From Carex sylvatica (lineage: Eukaryota; Streptophyta; Magnoliopsida; Poales; Cyperaceae), in contig CAXKVR010000164.1 in NCBI GenBank assembly GCA_964058845.1, positions 59,668-123,667 on the forward strand: 64,000 nt of DNA, written 5' to 3'. Every line of letters begins with the position of its first letter. Position 1 is the stretch's first letter. Shown here piece by piece: positions 12,622-23,461 of this stretch. Under the pieces are notes generated by a model. That model did not search any database and was not told the DNA's origin. It saw only the letters and a program-made list of their open reading frames with translations. The position numbers and the translations under genes are program-made.

Positions 12622-13090
12622 ATCTAGAGAGGCGACATGGAGTATTGATCTATTAATTTTATAGTATTCATCTTGTACAAATCTGAAGGAAAGAGATGAT
12701 AGAGAGGCGATATGGAGTATTAATCTGTTAATTTTACAATATCCCCCTTGTTAATTTTACAGTATTCATATTGTGCAAATCTGGAGGAAAGAGAAGATAG
12801 AGAGGCGATATAGAGTATTGATATGTTAATTTTACAGTATTCATCTTGTGAAAATCTAGATGAAAGAGATGATAGAGAGGCGATATAGAGTATTGGTCTT
12901 GTCATTTTATAGTATTCATCTTGTGAAAATATAGAGAAAAGAGATAATAGAGAGGCAATATAAAGTAGTGATCTTGTCATTTTACAGTATTCATCAGTTA
13001 ATTTTACAGTATTCATCTTGTAATTTTACATATTCATCTTGTGAAAATATGGAGGAAAGAGATAATAGAGACGCGATATGGAGTATTCAT
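12622..13090. repeat. 75-bp minisatellite
   Basis: The word AGAGAGGCGATAT(A/G)GAGTAT recurs at about 12627, 12703, 12800, 12874 and 12949, with one unit lengthened by an internal duplication. Each unit continues with TTAATTTTACAGTATTCATC and a GGAAAGAGATGAT-like end. About five to six diverged copies are present. Confidence 0.8.
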
Positions 13091-13869
13091 CTTGTGATTT
13101 TACAGTATTCATTTGTGAACAGTTACTAATGTTTAACAATGTGGTTGTGAATATTTGATGTATTGATGATTTATAGTTTACATCTGTTAGTTTTACTGTT
13201 TACATCTTTTAAATTTATAGTATTGAATTTTGCAGTGTGTTTATCTCAGTTTTATAGTGTTTTAGGTTTTAGATTTACAGTTTTATAATTTGCATCTGTT
13301 AGTTTTATAGTTTATATTTGGAAATTTTACAGTTTTGAAGTTCTACAGTTTGCATCTTTATGTTTTACAGTATGTGTAGTTTTAATTTATAGGATATAGA
13401 TGCATATATAAATAATAATAATTGAAGAAAAAAATTATGAATTTTTTTTCAAAAAAAATAAAAATAATTTTAATTTTGGAAAAGAAAATTTGATTCAAAA
13501 AAATTAATTTTGATGTCAAAAAATTGATTTTGTAAATTTTTGGGATTATTTTGAAAAAAATACAAGTTTGATAAGTGGTTCAATTTAAAAATATTCTATA
13601 AGGTTTTAAAACTGTCATTAACTATAAGTTAGAGAAGTACATCAAGTGGTCCCGCATCAAGTATAGTTAGTTTGACAAATTGTGCAAGTTGCAAGTATAC
13701 AAAGTGGTCTCGCTGAATGTTAGAAACTTAAAGTGTATTTTTTATAAGATTTGTTATACAAGTTACAGCATTGAATTATTAATAATTTTACAGAATTAGC
13801 GCAAGTCAAATGAAAGTTTTTCTGTGGACAATTAGACGCTTCCAAAATACAATAATATTTAAGGTATAT

Positions 13870-14020
13870 GAGGAGGGTTCAAATATTTCATATGCCTTAT
13901 ATCTTTTAATTTAGTTTTCAAAATTCAAACAATCAATTCAAAACGATGTTGATCAACATTACATTCATATTAAAATATGCTTAGAGACCAAATTATAACT
14001 TTTTTGAAAATTTTCAGTTG
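13870..14020. repeat. 370-bp foldback family, single arm B
   Basis: This stretch matches one arm of the foldback family (CAAACAATCAATTC, TTAAAATATGCTTAGAGACC and the following CAAATT block), but the second arm is missing. It is abutted by the candidate LTR starting at 14034. Confidence 0.5.
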
Positions 14021-14033
14021 GATTGACTGCTTG

Positions 14034-14660
14034 TGTTAGAAATGTACTAACAGCCTAGAATATTTTGGGCCATACATATCAGTTTATTATGAAATTATAA
14101 ATATTGATTAAGTCTTAATGGGTTGTATCAGAGCATAGACCCGAATTTATGTTTTATAATTAGGTGCAATGAAGTCTTAAGGTTTTATAAATATTAATTA
14201 AGTCTTAATGGGTTGATTAAGTCTTAAGATCTTATAATTAGGTGCAATGAAGTGGTGCGAACTGAACATGTGCATAGTTTTATAAATGTACATGGATAGT
14301 TCATTTTGTGTTGTCCATTATTCTATTCATTACATATTAGAAAACTAAAGAGAGAAAGAAAGAGTAAAAGATAGGGCTTTCAGATAGGTACTGACATACC
14401 GATTGATTGTTGATTTTTGAACATGTTCGTGTGGATACTAATAGAGACGTGGCTGTTGTGCTGTTGTGTGGATCCGGTAGGAGATCAAAAAAAAAATATA
14501 TTGCTGCTAGGACTCGAATTCTCTGTTGCGCGTCTAGTGGTAAAATATGTTTATCTTAGAATTTAATTTACACATGGATTCTGATTTTCGGATAGTGAAC
14601 AAAGTGATAAACTGAATCGAATTGTTGCACTATAACCTATTTGATCAAAACCTTACAGTT
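14034..14660 (+). mobile_element. Candidate Copia solo LTR or LTR fragment
   Basis: It begins TGTTAGAAATGTACTAACAG, a start typical of plant Copia LTRs. An AG-rich stretch (about 14340-14375) follows, then a segment with GTGTGGATACTAATAGAG and GCTGCTAGGACTCGAATTC, which resembles the R/U5 part of Copia LTRs. The interior has a partial tandem duplication around TTATAATTAGGTGCAATGAAG. No internal coding region, PBS or target duplication was found and the right boundary is uncertain. Confidence 0.45.
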
Positions 14661-15195
14661 TGAACTTTGAAGACGAAAAAATATATAAGGCACAATAAAA
14701 TATGAAAGACATGAGACATTTTAACCTCATATATATATATATGTAGTTCATAATAAAATTACGTACACAAACACAAATAAAAACAAAACTAGAAAACTGA
14801 TATGTAGTTCCTAATAAAATTACGGACACAAACACAAATAAAAACAGAAGTAGAAAACTGACTAAACTAATAGTAACATTTTTTTTTGTAGAATTTAAAA
14901 TTTTTAAAGAACAAATTTAAAAAAATAATAATTTACGGAGTTCTTAGTTACTTGCCCTATATATCCTTCAACCCCATACGCAAATTATATATGAAAACTT
15001 TTAATAATATTAAACAAGATATTGTATTTTTTTCTTCTTCTAAACTTTTAGTAGGAAGTTCACACATGTCACATGTGACTGTTATTGAGCAACCGGACAG
15101 TTTTGTTCAAAGGGAGAAAGATCATTTCTTAATTTTTTTCTTATCTAAAATAAGACCTCACATATATATATATATTGAGAGAGTAAAGCTTGGGT
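14661..15195. other. Intergenic region, no gene seen
   Basis: AT-rich. A short near-identical duplication occurs at about 14743-14775 and 14800-14835 (ATGTAGTTC, then TAATAAAATTACG and ACACAAACACAAATAAAAAC). The 101-residue plus frame at 14952-15257 has no recognisable domain. Confidence 0.45.
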
Positions 15196-15571
15196 GCTAT
15201 GGGTTGCATAGAGAGCTACGGTGCTACGGCTTAATATTTAATTTTTTAAAATTCTAACGGTCGATTCGAACCGTTCATCTTGTTCTACATATTAATATGT
15301 GTTTGGAGACTAAATTTTACGTTTTTTGAAAATTTTTTACTATTTTTTTAGATTTATTGAAAATCGTTGTTTTCAACAAATGTGGACCATAAAAATACAA
15401 CAATTTTCAATAAATCTAAAAAAAGTAGTAAAAAAATTCTAAAAAATATAAAATTTGGTCTCCAAACACATATTAATATAGAGAACAAGATCAACGGTTC
15501 GGATCGACCGTTAGAATTTTGAAATGTGAATATTGAGCCGTTTCACGGAGGCCCTCTATGCTATGCATAGC
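15196..15571. mobile_element. 370-bp foldback element, copy C
   Basis: This is a strong palindrome: the arm CTAACGGTCGATTCGAACCG pairs with CGGTTCGGATCGACCGTTAG, TTTGGAGACTAAATTTTA pairs with its counterpart, and TTTTCAATAAATCTAAAAAA flanks a short loop centred near 15375. The outer ends GCTATGGGTTGCATAGAG and GCTATGCATAGCATAGAG pair imperfectly. No coding capacity; the target duplication is not clear. Confidence 0.7.
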
Positions 15572-15584
15572 ATGCTAACAAGTT

Positions 15585-15586
<2 letters not shown>

Positions 15587-15654
<68 letters not shown>
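15587..15654. repeat. Compound microsatellite (TA)n(GATA)n(GA)n
   Basis: About 20 TA units (15587-15626) pass into GATA units and then GA units up to the edge of the next foldback element at 15655. Confidence 0.95.
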
Positions 15655-15655
<1 letters not shown>

Positions 15656-16028
15656 GAGGGATTCAATTACACTATTTTTTAGTGACACTGAATTACACTC
15701 TCTATTTTTAAAATTTTGAAATTCCAAATAGTCGATCTAAACTGTTCAACATAATTAATATATTAAACTGTGTTTGTTGATCAAATTTTATATTTTATTT
15801 TATTTTTTTACTATTTATTAAATATTTTATAAAATTGTTGTTTTCAGACCATTGAATTTTTGTACTCATCTTAATAAATAGTAAAAAAAATACAAAAAAT
15901 ACAAAATTTCATCTGCAATTACATTTTAACATATCCATTATGTTGAAAGGTTTAGATCGACTGTTTGAATTTTGAAAATATAAATTATAATTTGGTGTCA
16001 CCAAAAAATATTGTAAGTGAATCCCTCC
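15655..16028. mobile_element. 370-bp foldback element, copy D
   Basis: The inverted ends GGAGGGATTCAATTACACTA and GGAGGGATTCACTTACAATA match well and continue into TTTTTTAGTGACAC against TTTTTTGGTGACAC. The interior arms have the family's AGTCGATCTAAACTGTTCAA block and its complement. The left end sits directly on the GA microsatellite, which hides any target duplication. Copies C and D lie only 83 bp apart. Confidence 0.75.
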
Positions 16029-17260
16029 TAACACACACACATATATATATATTGTAGCAATCTTCTCATGCATGATAACATTGGATAATAACGATAAAAT
16101 GAATAAAAGTCTTCTATGCGGAGCACAATTGCGATATCTCTTGACATTTGGATTGTCCTTGGCCCGAGCAGTCTGCTCTGGAGACTGGACTGCCTGTGAA
16201 CCTGGCAGTTGGGACAATTTTGAAAAAAACTCTGTAACAGGAGCAGTTTTAAAATTATCTTTTTTTTTAAGATATTAGTAAAAATGGCCGGCGGTATCAT
16301 ATAAGGTCCGTTAAAAGGCTATTGGGATTTGGGCCCAAAGCAGAAGATGTGTTGCGTAACATGATGAGACAATTTCTCGTTTCCTGTTTGGAAAACGCAA
16401 GGAGCGTTCATACTGGTTATAATTTTTTTTTTTTCGAAATCAGTCAAATAAAAAATAACAAAAGACCTCGAAGCTATACTCTGGATTTCGGTGCAATATC
16501 CCATTAGAAATTTTTGGGGATGGTTAATTTGTGCAAAACCATGCCTAATTCGGTGTATTAGTTTAATAGATTATTATTTTTCGCAATTTGGTTTCTTGAT
16601 CAACTTCCATTTGTGAAAATCTGGATTACGATGAGAATTGTTGCACAGATTTAGTAACATGGCACGTGCATGGTGTCATTCATATCATATGCTGTAAATC
16701 AATATTTTGAATTTTTACATAACTAATTTGGACTCATCTTATTTATATCCACATAAATATTAAAAAAATATATACATTATTACAAATAGAGAAAGAAATT
16801 AATCACACCGTAATCAATTTCATCACATTATGTGTGTCGATTATGTAATGTGACTGTTTTCTACTATTTTAGTCACGTCATCCAGTCACGTTACATGACA
16901 AGTTATATAACTAATTTGTTCAACATTATTTCTTAATTAAAATTCATTTTTTTGCTAATTTCTTATTTTTTTGGTATATTTTATTATTATTATTTTTATA
17001 AACTAATTTAAAATTTAAAAACAATAATTAAATGTAATCAATCATAACTAATCACGTCACTGTCAACTGTCTATCTTTTTGGTCATGCCATGTCATTAGA
17101 ATTAAATCTGCTCCTTTTCTAAAGGAGCAAATTTCAATCATGTAATTTAACAAAAATTGTTTGTTAGTCATGTCACTTTTTTTCTTCTTAACTACAAGTT
17201 TTACTCGGATTAATTCGTAATCTGATCAGACGGTTGAGATTCTAAAGCCAAATATGAAGT
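16029..17260. other. Intergenic region, no gene seen
   Basis: The opposed frames at 16028-16507 share the same bases on both strands and show no domain. Part of 16130-16360 is GC-richer and could be a relic, but nothing identifiable remains. Confidence 0.45.
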
Positions 17261-17269
17261 TATGCAGTT

Positions 17270-17648
17270 AGAGTGGAAAAAACATGCCGTGACTAAAATG
17301 TCAAGGGGTGGTCACGGCACGCGAGTCACGCCGTGACTAGCGTGTTGTGACTATTCGTCTGCCGTGTCCAAACGTAACTAGTCACGTTTCTCATGTTTAA
17401 CTATTTTTTCATAATTTAAGTTAGTTCATTCAAGATTCACTATTTGATTAAGACCTAACGGTCGTAATTACACGTGACTCGCGTGATTACGTGCTGTACT
17501 GTAACTGGATCTTTCGTGTGCCGTGACCAAATGTCAAGAAATAATCACAGCACAAAATAGTAACACGTGCCGTGCCGTTCCGTACTATAACCGTGCCATT
17601 CCATAACAGAGTCGGCTCAACTGTGCTATTCCCCCCCCCCCCCCACTA
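17270..17648. mobile_element. GC-rich foldback family, copy 1
   Basis: The 379-bp element starts AGAGTGGAAAAAACATGCCGTG and is filled with variants of GTGCCGTGACCAAA and GTCACGGCAC in both orientations. Its right end has GTGCTATT followed by a 14-C run and ACTA where copy 2 (39369-39752) has GTGCCATTTTTTCCACTCT. The flanks TATGCAGTT (17261-17269) and TATGCAGCG (17649-17657) match at 7 of 9 positions, a decayed 9-bp target duplication. It has no coding capacity. Confidence 0.7.
17631..17644. repeat. Poly(C) run of 14
   Basis: A homopolymer at the right end of the GC-rich foldback, where the sister copy has a T run. Confidence 0.95.
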
Positions 17649-17657
17649 TATGCAGCG

Positions 17658-19251
17658 GTAATACAGAGGAACATAGCATGTGCATGGTGCCACACCCAAT
17701 GTAGAAGGGAGCTGTCATCGTGAAAAGAAGAACACTATTTGATAAATAATTCTTTATAGTTAAAGCTAGCCGAAAAGTTTAGGTAGTTGCTTGAATGACT
17801 CGTTTAATTTCGAAGGTACCCACCATTTTTCATGTAGTACATGACGGTACACATTTATGCACGGAGTGCTATATTATATATGCGCACGTAAATTTATTTT
17901 TGCTACCAACCCATGCACTCATGAGTCATGATCCATTTTTTCCCCAATCACTAATTAAGCCCATTCGCATGCTTGATCCATTGTCATACTGTTGCTACTT
18001 AAAATAGTTCAAATTGTAGAAATTGAAATTTCATTGAACAATTGCATGGCATCTTGATTATACAAAAAGTTAATGGAATAGCTGGACTGGTAAAATAGTT
18101 GACACATCTCAATCATAAAAAAGTGAAGGTGAAGTTAATTTTTGTGACAGTGATAAATTTTACTTGGTAATGTTTTGAGTGAAGGGGAAGCTATTTTTTG
18201 TGAAAGTGATAAACTTTTACTTGCTAATGATTTGAGTGTTTCATCATAGCCAAAAACTTAACTACCCAAATTTATTAAGGAGTGTACATTTGACAATTTT
18301 TTTTTAAATTAACAACCTATTTACCAAGTAAAAGTCCTAAATGAAAAAAAAAGTTTTATGTTTTCCTCTTGTAGAGTGCTCGTTTAGATAAATATTGGAT
18401 AATTCTAGCATACATATAAATTTTATGGTACATGAATTTAGTATCTTAAATTTTTTATTAAAATATAAAAAGTAAAATTGTTGACATATTTTTAATTATT
18501 TAGGTATAATGTTTCTCAGATTGAGTCAATTAAAAAATTGATTAGTTAGCCATCGTAAAACCGTTAGAACTATATTAAAAATTTAAGAACACATCTACAA
18601 GTTTAGTTATACACATTAATATTCTGTACTTAAGTATCATTTAATATGTGATAAAATATCATTCATGACAAAAAAAAACATACAAATATAAATTAAATTT
18701 ATTGAACGATAAAACATTATATCAATAAAACAATTTAATATATATACGGACTTAATCAGTTTTGTTTGCATAGTAGATGTACATTGTAGATCACATCTAA
18801 CATAATAATTTAAAATTTCATACTCAGATGGTGCACTAGAAACTAAGCTAGCTAGCTCCTTAAAATTAACTAATTAGTTTTACAACAATTGCTTGCTTTT
18901 ACACAGGGCGATTCACCACACGCCTCATTTACACATTTACAGTACCAATTTTTACAGCCTCTAATCCAATCAAATAAAAATTTAAGAGACGCTCATCTAA
19001 TGAAAATAATCACGCCCATAGGAGCCCCAAAATGAAATAATCAAATTGGCCATTCTTTTCAATCAATCAATTGTAGCTAACTAACAATTGAACCCTCAAT
19101 ATATGAATTTGATTTCAGAACCGCGGGCCTAGCAAAGTGACACGAGCTCTGTCTCTCTATGAAGAGACGTATGCTCAATTCTTGAGAATAACATCTAAAT
19201 GATGCAGGGAGCCCTTCGATAAATACAAAATTGAATTTGAGTTCTTTTCTA
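17658..19251. other. Intergenic / 3' flank of SAUR gene 1, no gene seen
   Basis: AT-rich. A near-duplicate phrase (GTGAAGGTGAAGTTAATTTTTGTGA and its variant, about 18122 and 18180) is present. 19000-19251 should include the 3' untranslated region of the minus-strand SAUR gene. No other gene is supported. Confidence 0.5.
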
Positions 19252-19569
19252 TCATCTAAGAGATGAAATAAGAGAACAAAACACAACCTCCTCACAAGGT
19301 ATGATCAAGCCCATATCATAATCAAAATCAAATTCCTCTTCGGCTCGTCGGAGCAAGGATTGAAAAATAGGGTTAGAAAGGAATGCAATTGGTACGACAT
19401 ATCTACTTCTGTTGTTGCCGACATAGACGACAAAGTGACCTTTCGGCACGTCAGAAGGAAATGTCTCGTTATAATCAATTCCTTGCTTTTTGCCGAGGCT
19501 GGAGCAGCGTTTTAGTATCTGCTTCAGCCCGGCTGGTTGAGAGATCTTGCATTGCTTCCCCATCACCAT
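19252..19569 (-). CDS. SAUR family auxin-responsive protein, SAUR50-like
   Basis: This intronless frame encodes 105 residues from ATG at 19569 to TGA at 19252-19254. The first ATG has a good context (G at -3, G at +4); a second, MGKQ, lies two codons later at 19563. The N-terminus carries [14 protein letters not shown] (about residues 15-28), typical of the SAUR50 group. The SAUR core follows: [14 protein letters not shown] (about 38-51), [13 protein letters not shown] (about 55-67), [12 protein letters not shown] (about 69-80) and the terminal IPCEEVVF (about 90-97). The family's usual length is about 100 residues. SAUR proteins of this type inhibit PP2C.D phosphatases, which keeps plasma-membrane H+-ATPases active and promotes cell expansion; that role is family knowledge. 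The closest relative here is SAUR gene 2 at 34149-34475, same strand. FDFDYD replaces the FGF(D/G)(H/Y)D common in the family. Confidence 0.95.
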   Translation of the reverse strand: MVMGKQCKISQPAGLKQILKRCSSLGKKQGIDYNETFPSDVPKGHFVVYVGNNRSRYVVPIAFLSNPIFQSLLRRAEEEFDFDYDMGLIIPCEEVVFCSLISSLR

Positions 19570-19626
19570 TTCAATCACTGAGTGTAATTAGTCTTAGAGA
19601 TAATATTTAGAGAAAGAAAGAGATCA

Positions 19627-19647
19627 GGGGGGGGGGGGGGGGGGGGG
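19627..19647 (-). repeat. 21-nt G run (C run in SAUR transcript leader)
   Basis: An uninterrupted G21 on the plus strand lies 58-78 bp upstream of the SAUR gene 1 start codon and 42 bp downstream of its TATA motif. It should therefore be in the 5' untranslated region as poly(C). Homopolymer length is prone to sequencing error. Confidence 0.9.
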
Positions 19648-19688
19648 TTCTGTTGGAGGTGGTAGGAAGTTGGAGAGGTTGTAAGGGG

Positions 19689-19696
19689 TTTATAAA
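19689..19696 (-). promoter_or_regulatory. TATA box of SAUR gene 1
   Basis: TTTATAAA reads the same on both strands and lies about 120 bp upstream of the minus-strand ATG, within a run of C on the coding strand. SAUR gene 2 has a TATATA motif at nearly the same distance. Confidence 0.7.
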
Positions 19697-19726
19697 GGAA
19701 GTACAGAGAAAATAAGAGAGCATGGC

Positions 19727-19732
19727 CACGTG
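19727..19732. promoter_or_regulatory. G-box CACGTG upstream of SAUR gene 1
   Basis: CCACGTGG occupies 19726-19733, about 30 bp upstream of the TATA motif. Extended G-boxes are binding sites for PIF/bHLH and bZIP factors, and several SAUR50-group genes are known PIF targets. That this site is used here is inference. Confidence 0.65.
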
Positions 19733-20044
19733 GGGTGGGGTAGAAGAGCAAAGGACATAGAGGACACCAGTGGTGGGGTGTTATTTGTGAAATTTAAGAG
19801 GTAACTTTAAAAAATGACACTTGGGTTATACCGCCCCATGGCTCTGTTCTCTCTTAGATGGACACAGAGGGGCCCCGATCCCCTTTCTATACATACCAAC
19901 TTATTTATTCTATACTTTATTTATCTATAACTATAAATATTCCAGTTGGATAGATTGATATTTTGTTAAATGTTGGATTGATGTTAAATCATTAAGTTTA
20001 AAGACTGGAATTTGCATGGAAATTATGTGGTGGAGACTTCATCA

Positions 20045-20050
20045 GAGACA
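20045..20050 (-). promoter_or_regulatory. Candidate auxin response element TGTCTC
   Basis: GAGACA on the plus strand reads TGTCTC, the canonical ARF-binding element, on the SAUR gene's strand. It lies about 475 bp upstream of the ATG. A six-base match can occur by chance. Confidence 0.4.
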
Positions 20051-20228
20051 AAAATAAAAGGGACCACAATAACTGCACAGCCCATAAATGAGAACTCATA
20101 ACATGGATGAGGTCCACTGTGGTCCAGATTTAAACAAGGACCTACTTTGTTTCGGTGCACCAATTGGTAATATATCTTAAATTAATGCTCTAGGATTTAG
20201 ATGGGTCAACTGATCATATGATTATGGA

Positions 20229-20653
20229 AGCAAAGGTAGGGTGCGATGTGTTCATTAAGAGAGTTTGATTAGCATAATTCTAAAAGTATATTGGATCGTT
20301 TTTAAACGTCGAATCAAAACTGTTGAAATTTATGTACTTCATGATTGATGCATGAATATGCAAATTTTTGAAAGTTTCGACTTTATTTGCTACAAGATCA
20401 AGCGGTTAAAAAAATGATAAAATTTGAATATATAAAATAACTTATAAATTAATTTATAAAAAAATTATTTCTTTGACCGCTTGACTTTGTAGCAAATAAA
20501 CTCGAAACTTTCAAAATTTTGCATGCACATGCATCACTAATTAGTACATGGATTTCAACGATTTGCATTCGGCATTTGAAGTCAATCCGATATTTTTTTG
20601 GAGTTGTGCTCATCAAACTCTCTTGGTGAGCACATTATACCCTAGCTTTGCTC
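20229..20653. mobile_element. ~410-bp foldback family (type 2), copy 1
   Basis: The inverted ends AGCAAAGGTAGGGTGCGATG and AGCAAAGCTAGGGTATAATG pair and continue through GAGAGTTTGAT(T/G)AGCA. The interior arms carry CTTTGACCGCTTGACTTTGT and its complement (AAGATCAAGCGGTTAAA). The same interior block occurs in the elements at 35165-35577 and 53645-54051. No clear target duplication remains. The element lies about 660 bp upstream of SAUR gene 1's ATG. Confidence 0.7.
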
Positions 20654-20719
20654 TGCTTATTGGTATGTATAAGTTTTGCAAATTAAAGAGTTGAAGTCAG
20701 ACTATCAAGGTTTTTACAT

Positions 20720-21117
20720 TGAGCCTATGGTACTATGTATAGCGCAATTGATCCGTACTATATATTAATATTTTCATTTTTAAAGTAAAAAATCTAAATA
20801 ATCGTTATGAACTATTTAACATGATATATGAATGTTAATGTATTTGCAGACTACATTTTATACATTAAAAAAAAAATTATAGATAGGTACAAAATCACTA
20901 TTTTTAAATGGTGCATAATTTTTAAATCAAGTGATTTTCTACTAATCTAAATAAAAGTTAAAAAAAAAATTAAAATGTAAAATTTTATCTACAAGTACAT
21001 TTTCATAAGGAGATTTTATTGAACGTTCAAATGGAATGTTTGTACTTTGAAAATAGAGATATTGTTCCATAGTATGAACCAGTATGCACCATACATAGTA
21101 CCATGTATAGCCTCACT
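20720..21117. mobile_element. 370-bp foldback element, copy E
   Basis: The ends TGAGCCTATGGTACTATGTA and TGAGGCTATACATGGTACTA pair with a small gap. The interior carries the family's GAACTATTTAACATGATA and ATTGAACGTTCAAATGG blocks in opposite orientation. The flanks TTTTTACAT and CTTTCACAT match at 7 of 9 bases, which may be a decayed 9-bp duplication. Confidence 0.65.
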
Positions 21118-22593
21118 CTTTCACATCTGTTTTTCATTACAAACTTTCGGGGGCTGATTGTTCTTTTGTTCTCAAAGTTAATTTGAATGAAATTTTGTCG
21201 AACCAAGAATTCTTTTTTTCTTCTCAAAATGATTATAATAACATTGATAATTATTGTTACATAATTAAAATGAAATTATATAACTATCAATGTGATAATT
21301 CTTGTCATTTTATTTTAATACAAGTTGGCAGAGGATAATTTTGTCGCATAATTAGGAGTTATAATCGACTAAATTTAACAAATTCTAAAAAAAAAATTAT
21401 ATATGAAAAGTGAACACTACTAATTAAATTTTGAAAAGTAAAACGAAAATCAACCAAAACTCCATTCTCTCCCCCCAAATTTGGTCTGCTCCGAGTTCCA
21501 AGCAGTACAATTTGGAGATGAACACATGAAATCTTTATCTATTATTGTCTTAATCTATTGATATAAGAATGAGTTTTTATATATATCTCCAATTGTATAT
21601 AGATATGGTCCATATGGAATATATAAAATGTATTAAAAAAATTTCTAAAAGCTAGAGGCAAATTATAATATATGATCCTGTCTAACATAGAGATAATATA
21701 GAAATTAAGCTCCATGTTTCCAAATGACAGTAACATGAGATATTAGTATGGACAAGCGGATTTCCATGAAAAGGGCATGTATAACTTGTCACTGGCATAT
21801 ATAGCTCAAACGCATTCGTTTGTAGAACATTGTCTAACCTAACTATGTTCAAACAACATATATATTCTCTCCCTTTTAATGGACCACATAGAGAGAGAGA
21901 GAGAATCGTATGGCTAACACACGCTGATGGTTAGTTTTTGTAAAAAATATCTGAAAAAATTAATGGTGAAATTAATGTGAGCTCTTATTTTAATAACATG
22001 AAAAGTCATGATTACAACAATAAACTATCTCAATTATCTAAAGAAACAACAACTACAAACTTGTAAATATCCTGTTATTTACCAGTGTTGCATCCACATT
22101 AGCAGTTACATTATACTAAAACATCTATATCTATCAGTATTCTTGGTTCATACTAAAACATCTACATCTATACTCAAACTGACATCCTATTCTTTGACAG
22201 TCTTAATTCTTAAAAACAAGCAACAGTATGGCTTACTGGCTTTACTTTATCAGGTCACTTTTGCTCTCCCGTCCAATAAAATATCTTTATATTGCAATTA
22301 ATGTCTAATTCAAATTGATGTTTCGTTGGCGCTTGCACTTTTGAAAAGACAACTGATATATAACAAAGATATATTGCCCGACAGCTATTACTTAACTGTT
22401 TATTATCTAATATTCAATCAAATTGTAGTTGACGATTTTTTTCAATAATTACACAGCCATGTTTAATAATTATTAATAACTACTAAGAATTTATTATAAA
22501 CAATAGTATAATCTACTATAGCTAAGATATGTTAATTTATTTTGAAACTGAGAAAAGAGTACTAGGAGCAACGGAGAATTGACCGAGTAATAG
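21118..22593. other. Intergenic region, no gene seen
   Basis: AT-rich, with several short frames of 60 to 97 codons that have no recognisable domain and biased AT-codon content. Confidence 0.5.
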
Positions 22594-22598
22594 AGAAA

Positions 22599-23447
22599 TG
22601 TTGGAATTAATTTCAATTAATTACAATATATGTGGACTTATATGTAATATAAATATATATTAAATAATAGACTGTTAAAATTAGACCTGTTATGAAGTGA
22701 TTAAATTAAGTATTATTTATCGGGTTCAATATGTGTCATGAAAAGTGGGGCCTTTAATGTGTAGAATGCGTATTAATAACTTTATGATTTAGTGATGGTC
22801 TAAATTATATAAAGTTTGGTAATAATCCAATTATGATATTGGTCCCTGGGGAACACAATCAAATATGACAATGTTCCGTAAATAAGAAAATACCCAATAA
22901 GTCAAATTCTGAATTCAGACCCACTAAGAATCCAATAAGAAAATAGGATACATATCCAAATTAATTAATTCATTAATTAATTATATAAATAATTTCTGTT
23001 AAGAGGCGCTTATTCTTTTGGTTAAATCATGATTGGGTCTGTATCCTCTGTATATATATACATACGGCTCATTAAAAAGAATCTATATCCTTTTAATTAA
23101 TTGTCACGCTTCTCTGTCTCTCTTTCTCTACAGAAAAAATAGAAAGAACAAATATTCATATAGAGTGGTTAAGGAGAGGATTTTCAGTTCAGAACTTGAA
23201 TCGGGTGTCTCTTTTTGTGCAGAAGAGAACGTTGCTGCTACCGCCTCTCTCACTCCCTCTATCGGACTTGAGAGGAATTGCTTGGAAAGGAAAGGCTTAT
23301 GGTGATCAATGGTGATTGTGCATCCCTGGAAGACCATGGCTACGAATCAAGGTAATCTAGAACTTCAGATTCAAAGTTCACTAGAGAATCATAGCATATC
23401 TAGGGTTTATATATACAGTATGGTTCTGCATAAAATTAAATTCAACA
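22599..23447 (+). repeat. Copia 5' LTR (849 bp)
   Basis: It runs from TGTTGGAATT to AAATTCAACA. In its first 88 bp, five differences separate it from the 3' LTR, all transitions. A TATATATATACATACGGCTC stretch near 23050-23070 is the probable promoter TATA region. Confidence 0.95.
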
Positions 23448-23449
23448 AG

Positions 23450-23461
23450 TGGTATCAGAAC
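23450..23461 (+). promoter_or_regulatory. Primer-binding site (initiator tRNA-Met type)
   Basis: TGGTATCAGAAC lies 2 bp after the 5' LTR. It matches the usual plant Copia primer site TGGTATCAGAGC, complementary to the 3' end of initiator methionine tRNA, apart from one base. Confidence 0.9.

Larger units (their letters stand above)
11999..13835. repeat. Repeat-rich block bounded by GTCCACAGA words
   Basis: The left edge carries GTCCACAGACTTTTG and the right edge carries the reverse complement of GTCCACAGAAAAACTTTC, so the block may be a non-autonomous transposon with short inverted ends. No matching target duplication was found. Inside are a CTCGAGGGAA-containing tandem duplication (about 12190-12380), a 75-bp minisatellite (12622-13090) and a degenerate tail of TTTTACAGT-type words to about 13400. 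The long frames in it follow the repeat period and are not genes. Confidence 0.4.

Noticed and set aside
12720..13016. 98-codon minus frame with repeating LLYIASLSSLSS segments
   Set aside because: The peptide repeat simply follows the 75-bp minisatellite, whose period is a multiple of three.
16028..16507. Opposed frames on both strands
   Set aside because: No domain on either strand, and the frames mirror each other; likely chance open frames in a less AT-rich stretch.
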